DNA of 64,000 nt, taken from AP-15 sp963833745. GTDB taxonomy: Bacteria; Pseudomonadota; Alphaproteobacteria; ATCC43930; CGMCC-115725. Made by a program: the position numbers and the translations under genes. The notes beneath the pieces were generated by a model. The model had not been told where the DNA came from. It ran no database searches and was given only the letters and a program-made list of their open reading frames with translations. This document shows positions 52,101-60,298 of this stretch, one piece after another (the stretch's first letter is position 1; each line of letters opens with the position of its first letter). Location: contig CAWHZD010000004.1 in NCBI GenBank assembly GCA_963833745.1, positions 1,302,001 to 1,366,000 on the forward strand, given 5' to 3'.

Positions 52101-54063
52101 GGCGATGGGCATCACCGCGCGCGGCGCCTGGGAACTCGTCAAACGCCATTTCCGCGAGCTCGGGCGCGACATCGCGACGAGCGATCTGACCGGCGTCGGC
52201 GTCGGCGACATGTCGGGCGACGTGTTCGGCAACGGCATGCTGATGTCGCGCCATCTTCGGCTGCTCGGCGCCTTCGACCATCGCCACCTGTTTGTCGATC
52301 CCGACCCCGATCCGGCGCGCAGCTTTGCCGAGCGCCAGCGGCTGTTTCGCCTGCCGCGGTCGAGCTGGGCCGATTATGACCCGGCCTTGATTTCCGAAGG
52401 CGGCGGCGTCTTTGAGCGCGGCGCCAAATCGGTTCCGATCAGCCCGCAAATGAAGCACGCCTTCGGCATCGAGGCCGACCGGCTGACCCCGCCCGAGCTG
52501 ATCCGCAAATTGCTTGGCGCCCCGGTCGACCTGCTGTGGTTCGGCGGCATCGGCACTTATGTCAAGGCGCCGCAGGAAAGCCATGCCGAGGTCGGCGACC
52601 GCGCCAACGACGCGCTGCGCATCAACAGTGACGAAATCCGGGCAAAAGTCGTCGGCGAAGGCGCCAATCTCGGCGTCACCCAGCGCGGCCGCATTGCCTA
52701 TGCGCTCGCCGGAGGACGCGTAGACACCGATGCGATCGACAATTCGGCCGGGGTTGACACCTCCGACCACGAGGTCAACCTCAAGATTTTGATCGACCGC
52801 GCTATCGCCGTGGGGGTACTGCCGGCGGGCGAGCGCGAGCCGTTGCTCCACGCCATGACCGAGGATGTCGCCGCCCTGGTGTTGCGCGACAATTACCGGC
52901 AAGGAGAGGCCTTGTCGGTGGCCGAAGCGCGCGGCGCCGCGGCGCTCGATCGCCAGGTGCGGCTGATCCGCGAGCTCGAAAAGTCCGGCCGGCTCGATCG
53001 CACGCTCGAATTCCTGCCCGACGACGAGACCTTGGCCAGCCGGGCGGCGCACCGCCAGGGTCTGACCCGTCCGGAACTCGCAGTGGTGCTGGCCTATGCG
53101 AAGATGGCGCTCGACAGCGAACTGCTCGCCTCCGAGCTGCCCGACGCATCGCAGCTTGCGGACGAGCTGCGCGGCTATTTCCCAACGGCCCTGCGCCAAC
53201 GGTTGGGCCCGCAAATCCCGACTCATCCTCTGCGCCGCGAGATTACGGCAACGATCGTCACCAATGACGTCGTCAACCGTGCCGGCATCACGTTTGTCAG
53301 CGACATGCGCGCACGCACGGGGCGGCCGGCGCCCGATATCGCCCGGGCCTATCTGGTTGTCCGCGAGATTTTCGAACTGCCTCGGCTGTGGGCCGAGATC
53401 GAAGCGCTCGACAACCAAGTGCCGGCGGCGCTGCAAAGCGAAATGCTGCTGGACATCGCCGGGCTCGTCGAACACACGGCAGGCTGGCTGCTGCGCGGCA
53501 ACCGGCTCGATCTGAGGGCGGAATCAGCCCGGTTGGCAGCCGCAGTCGCGCGTCTGGGCGAGATCGTAGCGGAGCTGCTGCCGTCCGGCGAGCGGGTGCT
53601 GTTCGAAGCTCGCGCAGCGCGTTTTGCCGCCGCCGGGGTACCGGCAGCGCTCGCCGAGCGGATCGGCCGGATCATTTTCCTTACCACCGCGCTCGAGGTC
53701 GGCGACCTCGCCGAGCGCACCTCTCAGCCGATCGAGGGCGCCGCGCGGATTTTCTACAGCGTCGGCGCCCGGTTCGCGCTTGACGACATGCGCGACGCGG
53801 CGCGCCGGCTGCCGGCCGAGACCAGATGGCAGAAGGCCGCCGCCGAAACGCTGATCGACGATTTATACGCGTTGCAGCGCGATCTGGCCGAGCGGGTGCT
53901 GCAGCATGCCGACGATGGCGACCCGCTCGTCGCCTGGACGGCGGCGCGATCGGCAGAACTCGCCGCCAGCGACGCGCTCGCTCGTGAATTGCGCGCCAGC
54001 CCCAATCCCGACCTGGCCTTGCTCGTCGTCGCCGTCCGCCAGCTCCGCCAGACGCTCGACTGA
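49198..54063 (+). CDS. NAD-specific glutamate dehydrogenase, large (1621-residue) type
   Basis: Oxidatively deaminates glutamate to 2-oxoglutarate with NAD, feeding the TCA cycle. The long N-terminal regulatory half includes VEIVNDDMPFLVDSVTAAVN and FLRWLDDDNFTFLGYREYRF. The catalytic core follows from about residue 810: AGKVARGGIRWSDRKEDFRT, KNAVIVPVGSKGGFVVKRPP (substrate Lys) and VGVGDMSGDVFGNGMLMSRH. Length matches the bacterial GDH of about 180 kDa, for which the Streptomyces, Pseudomonas and Caulobacter enzymes are models. The ATG at 49198 is the first start after the cyclase promoter region. The frame is fully intact. Confidence 0.95.
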   Translation: MTDTINLTLPPKTEPLDARGRPDKAHASAETKKAKQIRKATVLAEESLDLAERDLAGRVIAEFYRHVPPDDVAGRSPRDLGGAALSLWRFAGRRRPGQAKIRVYNPEPDVDGWSSPHTIVEIVNDDMPFLVDSVTAAVNAGDRVVDLVIHPVLAVDRDGGGRLREVRDGDAAGLRESWMQIEITREPDPAGLPQLTEALSGVLADVRAAVADWQAIRQTLHAVLDELPGPPAPPVPPHELAEVQDFLRWLDDDNFTFLGYREYRFDGASDPAWPALGVLVDPNHRIFDGLRDLSSLPPDVQDFIRRRELLVVTKSNRRATVHRRAHMDAIGVRRFTASGEVVGIRLFLGLFTSLAYSRNPHSIPLLRLKVRHIVARSGLSSTSHDGKALAHILDTLPRDELFQGSEDDLFDTVIGILNLQERQRIALFVRRDPLERYVSCIVFAPRERYDSDLRRRFAAVLEQAFAGRVSAFYTHLDDSVLARVQFIIQTTRGAVPAVNVAALEHQLADAGRSWSDRFADEAAAAFGEAEAPGRLRRLKPFPVAYQALTKPAQAIADLPRIEKVMAGAPLEVSLHPDAESGRTGLRLYRARDPVVLSDVLPMLENLGLRVVAEEPFRVDSVDQDAVWVHEFQLAGEAAAAAVPDAVKTRFEEALVALWTGRVENDRFNRLVLTAGLSARQISVLRLYAKVLRQAGSAFSQAYMEDTLGAHSDIAARLVRLFETRFDPAAAADRGLALMGEVQAIDHGLDAVASLDEDRILRSYLTLVLKTVRTNYFQPSPSGAPKPYLAIKLASSEIDLLPLPRPLFEIYVYSPRMEGVHMRAGKVARGGIRWSDRKEDFRTEILGLMKAQTVKNAVIVPVGSKGGFVVKRPPEARDQLGDEAVECYKILIRGLLDLTDNIVADGADGHLIVPPSGVVRHDADDPYLVVAADKGTATFSDYANAISEEYGFWLGDAFASGGSTGCDHKAMGITARGAWELVKRHFRELGRDIATSDLTGVGVGDMSGDVFGNGMLMSRHLRLLGAFDHRHLFVDPDPDPARSFAERQRLFRLPRSSWADYDPALISEGGGVFERGAKSVPISPQMKHAFGIEADRLTPPELIRKLLGAPVDLLWFGGIGTYVKAPQESHAEVGDRANDALRINSDEIRAKVVGEGANLGVTQRGRIAYALAGGRVDTDAIDNSAGVDTSDHEVNLKILIDRAIAVGVLPAGEREPLLHAMTEDVAALVLRDNYRQGEALSVAEARGAAALDRQVRLIRELEKSGRLDRTLEFLPDDETLASRAAHRQGLTRPELAVVLAYAKMALDSELLASELPDASQLADELRGYFPTALRQRLGPQIPTHPLRREITATIVTNDVVNRAGITFVSDMRARTGRPAPDIARAYLVVREIFELPRLWAEIEALDNQVPAALQSEMLLDIAGLVEHTAGWLLRGNRLDLRAESARLAAAVARLGEIVAELLPSGERVLFEARAARFAAAGVPAALAERIGRIIFLTTALEVGDLAERTSQPIEGAARIFYSVGARFALDDMRDAARRLPAETRWQKAAAETLIDDLYALQRDLAERVLQHADDGDPLVAWTAARSAELAASDALARELRASPNPDLALLVVAVRQLRQTLD

Positions 54064-54152
54064 CCTGTTGGGTTGCCGTCATCGTTGCCGCTCGCCACGA
54101 CGAGTGGTGCGCACCTGACGCCAGTCACCCGCAGCATCCTCGGGTCGTCATC

Positions 54153-54347
54153 GACGAAGTGCTGCGCGAAGACGCAAGCCGCATGGCGGATCGTTTGCGG
54201 GCTGCCGGGTGTGAAGTCGCTCTCGAAATCTGACCGCGCATGCCACCTGTGTGGCACTTGTTCGCATCGATGATGCCGGAGGCCCGGCTCGCGATCGGGC
54301 GGATCGGCGCCGTTATCCGCGAGCGGATCACGGTCACGACGGGCTAG
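54153..54347 (+). pseudogene. C-terminal remnant of an alpha/beta hydrolase (epsilon-lactone hydrolase type)
   Basis: The frame reads DEVLREDASRMADRLRAAGC, EVALEI, then TGA (54231-54233) where relatives have Trp, then PRMPPVWHLFASMMPEARLA, IGRIGAVIRERI and a stop at 54347. The PVWHLFA His is the late catalytic His of the family. Upstream sequence keeps no fold, so this is a decayed tail between two housekeeping genes. Confidence 0.7.
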
Positions 54348-54368
54348 CGAGGATTTCCCGGACTTGGA

Positions 54369-56138
54369 CTAGCGGGGCTGGCCGAGGGGCGGCATGATCA
54401 GGATGCCGGTGTTGTCGAGCAGCGCCTCGATCCGCTCGAGCATCGGCTGCGCCGCTTCGATCGCACGGCCGAGGACGGTGACGCCGATGTCGTCGTCCTC
54501 GCGCTGCTTGCCGGTCAGGCGATCGTAGAGAAATGCGGCAAGCCCCTCTTCGCGCGGAAAGACGGTCAGCTCGACCGGCGTAGCCGCCGGGATGTTGGCG
54601 GCTTCCTTGGCCAGGCGCAGCGCCACCTCGTAGCCGCCCAGCGCGTCTACAAGACCGTTGGCTTTGGCTTCCTCGCCCGACCAAACCCGGCCCTGCGCGA
54701 CTGCCTCGACCGCGTCCGCGGTCAAGCGGCGGCCGGCGGCGACATGGTCCTTGAACCCTTGGTAGGTCGCGTCGAGAAACGCCTGCAGGCGGGCGCGGGC
54801 TAGCGGCGAAAAATCGGAGGTGGCGCTGAACATCGCGGCATTGGCGCCGAACTGCGCCGCATCGGTCGACACCCCGACCTTTTTTAACAGATCGGCCACG
54901 TCGAGCTTGCCGGCCAGGACCCCGATCGACCCGGTCAAGGTTGCCGGTTCGGCGACGATCTTGTCGGCCGGCGCGGCGACGTAATAGCCGCCGGAGCCCG
55001 CCACGTTGCCCATCGACACGATGACCGGCTTGCCGCGCTCGCGGGCAAAAACGACATCGTGCCAGATCGTTTCCGAGGCGGTGACCGAACCGCCTGGACT
55101 GTCGATGCGGAACAGGATCGCCCGCACCTTTGGGTCGCGCACCGCAGCGCGAAAGGCGCGCGTCATGTCGTTCGCGGCCATCTGACCGGTGTCCGCCAAC
55201 GGGTTGGCCGCACCGCCGCCGCGGACGATCAGCCCTGATCCAAAGATCAGCGCAATCCGCTCGCCTTTGCGATGCGGCCGTCCCGCGCCGTCGAGATAGG
55301 TCGAGAGATTGACAATCTCGGCGTCCGATCCGGCACGCTCGTGCGCCGCGGCAATCGCCTCGTCGCGATAGCCGAGCCGGTCGACAAGCTTTGCCTGCAA
55401 GGCTTCGCCGGGGAGCAAGGGCGCGCGGTCGAGCGCGGCGCGTACCGCACCCGGCGGCAACTTACGGTTCTGGGCGATCCCGTCGACCACCTGCCCGGAG
55501 ATCGAGGCGAGCAAATCTTCGACTTCTTCGCGCTGCGGCGGGGTCATCTTGGTTTCGGTCAGAACGTTCGCGGCAGTCTTGTAGCGGCCGCGGTGGTCGA
55601 ATTCGGGAGCGATCCCGAGCAGATCAAGGGTGCCCTTGAAGAACATGGACTCGGCATACAGCCCAGTCAGCCCGAGACTGCCCATCGGCTGCAGCCAGAT
55701 CTGGTCGAAGGCGGTCGACAGATAGTACGGGCGGGTGCCGGCGCCGAATTCGCCAAAACTGTCGGCGAACGCGATCGAGAACTTGCCCTTGGCGCGGAAC
55801 GCGGCGATCGCGTCGCGCACCTGCTGAGCTTCGGCAAGACCGATTTCGTCATCGCCGACGCGTGCGAGCACGCCCTTTACCCGGGGATCGGCCCCGGCGG
55901 CCTCCAGCGCGTCGAGAAAGTCGCGCAGGCTCGGCTTGCCACCCAGGATCAGCCGCCGCCAATTCTCCTCTCCGGGCCCCTCGGCCAGCCCTCGGGTCAA
56001 ATCTGCCGACAGGATGATGTTGTCAGGGAGCGACGGCTTGCCGGGCTGAAGCCGGTTGATCGCCACCGCGGCAGCGATAATGAACAGAACCGTCAGGACG
56101 CCGATCACCGCAAACAAGCCGACCAGCAGGCGGCGCAT
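54369..56138 (-). CDS. sppA: signal peptide peptidase SppA, 67K type
   Basis: 589-residue membrane-anchored serine protease that degrades cleaved signal peptides. A single N-terminal helix (LLVGLFAVIGVLTVLFIIAA) is followed by two tandem protease-fold halves. The catalytic Ser is in GNVAGSGGYYVAAPADKIV (about residue 382) and the general-base Lys in RGRYKTAANV (about residue 187). FRIDSPGGSVTASE precedes the active site. It starts 3 bases after the aroC stop on the same strand, so they are co-transcribed. Confidence 0.95.
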   Translation of the reverse strand: MRRLLVGLFAVIGVLTVLFIIAAAVAINRLQPGKPSLPDNIILSADLTRGLAEGPGEENWRRLILGGKPSLRDFLDALEAAGADPRVKGVLARVGDDEIGLAEAQQVRDAIAAFRAKGKFSIAFADSFGEFGAGTRPYYLSTAFDQIWLQPMGSLGLTGLYAESMFFKGTLDLLGIAPEFDHRGRYKTAANVLTETKMTPPQREEVEDLLASISGQVVDGIAQNRKLPPGAVRAALDRAPLLPGEALQAKLVDRLGYRDEAIAAAHERAGSDAEIVNLSTYLDGAGRPHRKGERIALIFGSGLIVRGGGAANPLADTGQMAANDMTRAFRAAVRDPKVRAILFRIDSPGGSVTASETIWHDVVFARERGKPVIVSMGNVAGSGGYYVAAPADKIVAEPATLTGSIGVLAGKLDVADLLKKVGVSTDAAQFGANAAMFSATSDFSPLARARLQAFLDATYQGFKDHVAAGRRLTADAVEAVAQGRVWSGEEAKANGLVDALGGYEVALRLAKEAANIPAATPVELTVFPREEGLAAFLYDRLTGKQREDDDIGVTVLGRAIEAAQPMLERIEALLDNTGILIMPPLGQPR

Positions 56139-56141
56139 CGG

Positions 56142-57218
56142 TCAGATTTCGCCGCCGAGCGCGCGTTGGCGCAGCAGGTGATCGGCGAGCACGCAGGCGA
56201 CCATCGCTTCGCCCACCGGTACCGCACGGATGCCGACGCAGGGATCGTGGCGGCCATGGGTCGCGATTTCGACCTCATTGCCGTCAACATCGACGGTACG
56301 CATCGAGGTCAGGATCGAGCTGGTCGGCTTGACCGCAAAACGCGCGACGATGTCCTGCCCGGTGGAGATGCCGCCGAGGACGCCGCCGGCATTATTCGAC
56401 AAAAAAATAACCCGTCCGTCCTGCATCCGCATCTCGTCGGAGTTCTCTTCCCCGGTGAGCGCGGCAGCGCCGAAACCAGCCCCAATCTCGACGCCCTTGA
56501 CCGCGTTGATTGTCATCAGCGCACGCGCGAGGTCCCCGTCGAGCTTGTCGTAGATCGGCTCGCCGAGACCGGCGGGCACCCCGCTGGCGACGATTTCGAT
56601 CACGGCGCCGGCCGACGAACCGGCTTTTCGCGTCCGATCGAGATAGTCGGCCCAGCGGAGCGCCGCCGCCGCATCCGGGCACCAGAACGGATTGTCCTCG
56701 ACTGCCCGCCAATCCCAGGCAGCGCGGTCGATCGCATGCGGCCCGATCTGCACGAGAGCGCCGCGGATCGCGATATCGGGTCCGAGGATCTGGCGCGCGA
56801 CCGCACCTGCCGCAACTCGCGACGCGGTCTCGCGCGCCGAGGCGCGGCCGCCGCCGCGGTAGTCGCGCACGCCGTATTTCTTCCAATAGGTGTAGTCGGC
56901 GTGGCCGGGGCGGAAACGGTCAGCGATGTTGCGGTAATCGCGTGAGCGTTGGTCGGTGTTGTCAATCATGAGCTGTATCGGGGTGCCGGTTGTCACCCCG
57001 TCGAAAACACCACTCAGGATGCGGACAAGGTCTTCCTCGCGACGCTGGGTTGTAAACCGCGACTGACCGGGTTTGCGCTTGTCGAGCCAGCGCTGGATGT
57101 CGGGCTCGGCGAGCGGCAGACGCGGCGGCACGCCATCGACGACGACGCCGATCGCCGGCCCGTGGCTTTCGCCCCAGCTGGTAAAGCGGAATAGGGTTCC
57201 GAAGGAGTTGCCGGCCAT
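56142..57218 (-). CDS. aroC: chorismate synthase
   Basis: 358 residues from the ATG at 57218 (MAGNSFGTLFRFTSWGESHG), which is the family's standard start; the upstream open part to 57296 is not coding. It converts EPSP to chorismate using reduced FMN, the last common step of aromatic amino-acid synthesis. FMN-binding and signature regions include SRFTTQRREEDLVRILSGVF, YGVRDYRGGGRASARETASR and IFLSNNAGGVLGGISTGQDI. It is followed directly by sppA and lies downstream of fabI on the same strand. Confidence 0.95.
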   Translation of the reverse strand: MAGNSFGTLFRFTSWGESHGPAIGVVVDGVPPRLPLAEPDIQRWLDKRKPGQSRFTTQRREEDLVRILSGVFDGVTTGTPIQLMIDNTDQRSRDYRNIADRFRPGHADYTYWKKYGVRDYRGGGRASARETASRVAAGAVARQILGPDIAIRGALVQIGPHAIDRAAWDWRAVEDNPFWCPDAAAALRWADYLDRTRKAGSSAGAVIEIVASGVPAGLGEPIYDKLDGDLARALMTINAVKGVEIGAGFGAAALTGEENSDEMRMQDGRVIFLSNNAGGVLGGISTGQDIVARFAVKPTSSILTSMRTVDVDGNEVEIATHGRHDPCVGIRAVPVGEAMVACVLADHLLRQRALGGEI

Positions 57219-57245
57219 GTTTGCTGCCACCGATCGGCTAAAACC

Positions 57246-57326
57246 GTCATTCCGGCGAAAGCGGGAACCCAGTGGTCCCGGCGCCTCGTCGGCCACCCTG
57301 GACCCCCGCCTGCACGCGGGCGACGA
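57246..57326. repeat. dispersed palindromic repeat (GTCATTCCGGCGAAAGC type)
   Basis: GTCATTCCGGCGAAAGCGGG is followed later by CTGGACCCCCGCCTGCACGC. This is the widespread intergenic repeat of proteobacteria whose halves pair to a hairpin. It sits in the 149-base gap between fabI and aroC and may affect transcript stability between them. Confidence 0.75.
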
Positions 57327-57367
57327 TAAACTGGTTCGAAGTCAACACCGGTCCCACCAACCGTCGG

Positions 57368-58174
57368 TCACACCACCGAGATGTCGGGCGCGTCGACGGC
57401 CTTCATGCCGACGACGTGATAGCCGCAATCGACATGGTGCACTTCACCACTGACGCCGGCCGACAAATCGCTCAACAGGTAAAGCGCGCTGCCTCCGACG
57501 TCCTCGATCGTGACGTTGCGCTTGAGCGGCGAGTTCAGCTGGTTCCATTTCAGTATATAGCGGAAATCGCCGATTCCCGAAGCGGCCAAGGTCTTGATCG
57601 GGCCGGCCGAAATGGCATTGACGCGGATGTTGTCACCGCCGAGGTCGACCGCCAGGTAACGCACGCTCGCCTCCAGCGCCGCCTTGGCGACGCCCATCAC
57701 ATTGTAGTGCGGCATCACTCTTTCCGCACCCGAATAGGTCAGGGTCAGCAGGCTGCCGCCCTCGGTCATCAGCGGCGCCGCACGGCGGCAGATTTCGGTA
57801 AACGAGTAACAGGATATCTCCAGGGTTCGCAGGAAGTTCGCTCGCGTCGTTTGCAGATATTTGCCCTTCAGCTCGTCCCGGTCGGAAAAGGCAATCGCGT
57901 GGACGACAAAATCGAGCTGTTTCCAACGGTGCGCCAACGCAGTGAACAGCGAATCAAGGCTTTCCTCGGAAGCGACATCGGCTTCCAGCACAAAGTCGCT
58001 GTCGAGGCTCTGCGCGAGCGGGCGCACCCGTTTGCCGAGCGCCTGGCCCTGGTAGGTAAAGGCGAGGGCGGCGCCGTGGCTGTGCAGCGCCTTGGCGATG
58101 CCCCAGGCGATCGAGCGCTCGTTGGCGACACCCATAATCAGCCCGCGTTTTCCCGCCATCAGCGGCATGGTCAT
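57368..58174 (-). CDS. fabI: enoyl-acyl-carrier-protein reductase (NADH)
   Basis: 268 residues. It performs the last reduction of each fatty-acid elongation cycle. GKRGLIMGVANERSIAWGIA is the cofactor loop of FabI, and the active-site Tyr-(x6)-Lys is in YNVMGVAKAALEASVRYLAV. LTLTYSGAERV and VNAISAGPIKTLAASGIGDF are also typical. The start could be at the second Met (MPLMAGKRG) a few codons on. It leads a minus-strand group with aroC and sppA. Confidence 0.95.
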   Translation of the reverse strand: MTMPLMAGKRGLIMGVANERSIAWGIAKALHSHGAALAFTYQGQALGKRVRPLAQSLDSDFVLEADVASEESLDSLFTALAHRWKQLDFVVHAIAFSDRDELKGKYLQTTRANFLRTLEISCYSFTEICRRAAPLMTEGGSLLTLTYSGAERVMPHYNVMGVAKAALEASVRYLAVDLGGDNIRVNAISAGPIKTLAASGIGDFRYILKWNQLNSPLKRNVTIEDVGGSALYLLSDLSAGVSGEVHHVDCGYHVVGMKAVDAPDISVV

Positions 58175-58327
58175 CCCCGTTTCTCGCTTCGCGGTTCATC
58201 CTATACAAAGGCGGCAGAGAGGGCCAATGAGGGCGATCGCGAATGGCAATGGTGCCGCGGCGGTGAGGCGCGGATAATCGCGCGGCACCGGCCTGGATAC
58301 CAGATCAGACGCTGGGAGGTTCCCGGG

Positions 58328-59693
58328 ATGTTGCCTGAGGCGGAAGAGCGCCGGGAGAGCGGAGGGGGAGGCGGACCGCAGGGCATGGCGGCGACGGCGG
58401 CCGCCTTTGGGCTCTATTCGCTGCGCCGGTTCAGCGCCGATGGCTGCTTTGCCGCCTCCGGTGCCTTGAGCTATACGGCGTTGGTGTCGCTGGTGCCGCT
58501 GGCGGCGATTGCGCTGAGCTCACTGTCGGTTTTTCCGATTTTCGGACAGCTGCACGACCAGATCCTGGGGCTCGTATTCAAATATTTCATACCCTCGATC
58601 GGCGAGCAGGCGGGTTGGTGGTTTCGCGCCTTCGCCAATTCCGCGGCACAGACAACCGCGATCGGCGTCATCGGCATCGCCGCTACCGGGGTTCTGTTGC
58701 TGGTCACAGTCGAAGACCAGCTCAACCTGATCTGGCGGGTGACTGCACCGCGTCCCTGGGGACAGCGGGTTCTGGCCTATTGGACTTCTGATCACCCTCG
58801 GCCCGCTTCTGATCGGGCTCAGTCTGTCGTTGTCGACCTATTTCGAGATCGCCGCGCGCCGCGCCGGGTTCAGCCAGGAAGCCTTTCAATGGCTCGAAAG
58901 CGGCTGGCTGCATGGGGCTGCGCGCACGGTGCCGGCGCTGCTCGAATTCGTCGCGCTGACCTTGCTCTATTGGCTCATTCCGAATGGCACCGTGCGCTGG
59001 CGCGACGCCGCCCTCGGCGCTCTGGTGGCGACGACGGCAATCGAAATTCTGAAAGTCGGGTTCACGATTTATATCGGCGCGATGTCTTATTACCAGACCG
59101 TCTACGGGGCGCTCGCGGCCATCCCGATCTTTCTGCTGTGGATGTATATTTCGTGGATGGCGGTGCTGCTCGGCGCCGAGGTAGCCGCGGCTGTGCCGCA
59201 TTGGCGGATCGACGAGCGTATCGGAATGAGATGGTTCGGCGGAGTGCAGCTGGGCCTGAGCCTGGCGCTGATCGCGGCGTTGACGCGAGCGCAGCGTTCG
59301 GGCGCGGTACCGGCGACGCGAGAACTTGCCACTGACCTCGGGGTTGCGACGACGGTCATCGACGAGCATATGAAACCGCTGGCCTCGGCCGGATTTGTCG
59401 CTCATACGCAAGCGGGGAGTTGGGTATTGGCATGGAACCCCGAAACCGCCACCTTGCGCGACCTTTATGATGCCTTGCACCTTCCGTTCGCCGGCAGCTG
59501 GCTGGGCAACGTCACGGCACCGTGGCAGCGGCAAATTGCACCGGCGATCGAACGGATCGTCCGAGCCGAAGCTGGGGCGATGCAGATGACAATCGGCTCT
59601 CTGATCGCAGAGCCTGTGGACGACGGAGCAAGGCGCCGGCACGGCTGGCAGGGCGCGGCCGATCCGATCCGGAAAAAGATCGGGTCTGAATAG
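58328..59693 (+). pseudogene. YihY/BrkB-family membrane protein, one-base frameshift
   Basis: The frame from the ATG at 58328 (GGGAGG upstream) gives the family N-terminus: ASGALSYTALVSLVPLAAIA, HDQILGLVFKYFIPSIGEQA and VLLLVTVEDQLNLIWRVTAP. An extra T near 58786 shifts the frame. The rest continues as LSTYFEIAARRAGFSQEAFQ, MSYYQTVYGALAAIPIFLLW and MYISWMAVLLGAEVAAAV, and ends with a winged-helix-like tail (DLGVATTVIDEHMKPLASAG). Fused in frame the protein would be about 454 residues, normal for Rhodospirillales-type YihY. Since it is otherwise clean, an assembly indel is a real possibility. Confidence 0.85.
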
Positions 59694-59710
59694 GCGCGGG
59701 GGAGCGAATC

Positions 59711-60298
59711 ATGGACGAGATCGCCGAAGCCGAACCGCTGGCGCCCTTCGAGCGGTGGTTTGCCGACGCCGCGCTGTCTGAGCCCGACGCCAATGCGATG
59801 ATCTTGGCGACCGCGACCCCGGACGCGGTCCCTTCGGCGCGCGCCGTGCTGCTGAAAGGCTTTGATGCTCGGGGCTTTGTCTTTTACACCAACCTTGAAA
59901 GCCGCAAATCCGACGAACTGGCCGGCAACCCGCAGGCGGCGCTGTGTTTTCTGTGGAAAGTGCTGCGGCGCCAGGTGCGGGTCGAGGGTGCGGTCGAGCC
60001 GGTGTCGGCCGAGGAAGCCGACGCCTATTTCGCCAGCCGGGCGCGTGACAGCCGCATCGGTGCTTGGGCGTCGGACCAGTCGAGGCCGCTCGCCAGCCGG
60101 GCCGTGCTCGAGCGGCGGGTCGAAGACTTTGCCCGACGGTTTGGCGAGACCGAGGTGCCGCGGCCGCCCGTTTGGTCGGGCTTTCGGGTGGTGCCGCAGC
60201 GGATCGAATTCTGGCAGGAGCGGCCCTCGCGCCTGCATGACCGTTGGTTGTTTGTTCGCGAGGGCAGCGAATGGCGACGGGAGCTGCTGTTCCCATGA
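59711..60298 (+). CDS. pdxH: pyridoxamine 5'-phosphate oxidase
   Basis: 195 residues. It makes pyridoxal 5'-phosphate from PNP or PMP using FMN. PSARAVLLKGFDARGFVFYT and NLESRKSDELAGNPQAALCF bind FMN. VLRRQVRVEGAVEPVSAEEA, ARDSRIGAWASDQSRPL and the C-terminal RIEFWQERPSRLHDRWLF bind substrate. All family hallmarks are present. Its stop overlaps the next start as ATGA, so it is the first gene of a three-gene operon with a cation efflux gene and an SDR. Confidence 0.95.
   Translation: MDEIAEAEPLAPFERWFADAALSEPDANAMILATATPDAVPSARAVLLKGFDARGFVFYTNLESRKSDELAGNPQAALCFLWKVLRRQVRVEGAVEPVSAEEADAYFASRARDSRIGAWASDQSRPLASRAVLERRVEDFARRFGETEVPRPPVWSGFRVVPQRIEFWQERPSRLHDRWLFVREGSEWRRELLFP

Noticed and set aside
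52072..53475. 467-codon minus-strand frame
   Set aside because: Shadow of the NAD-glutamate dehydrogenase gene.
55272..56945. 557-codon plus-strand frame
   Set aside because: Antisense to sppA and aroC; no protein-like motifs.
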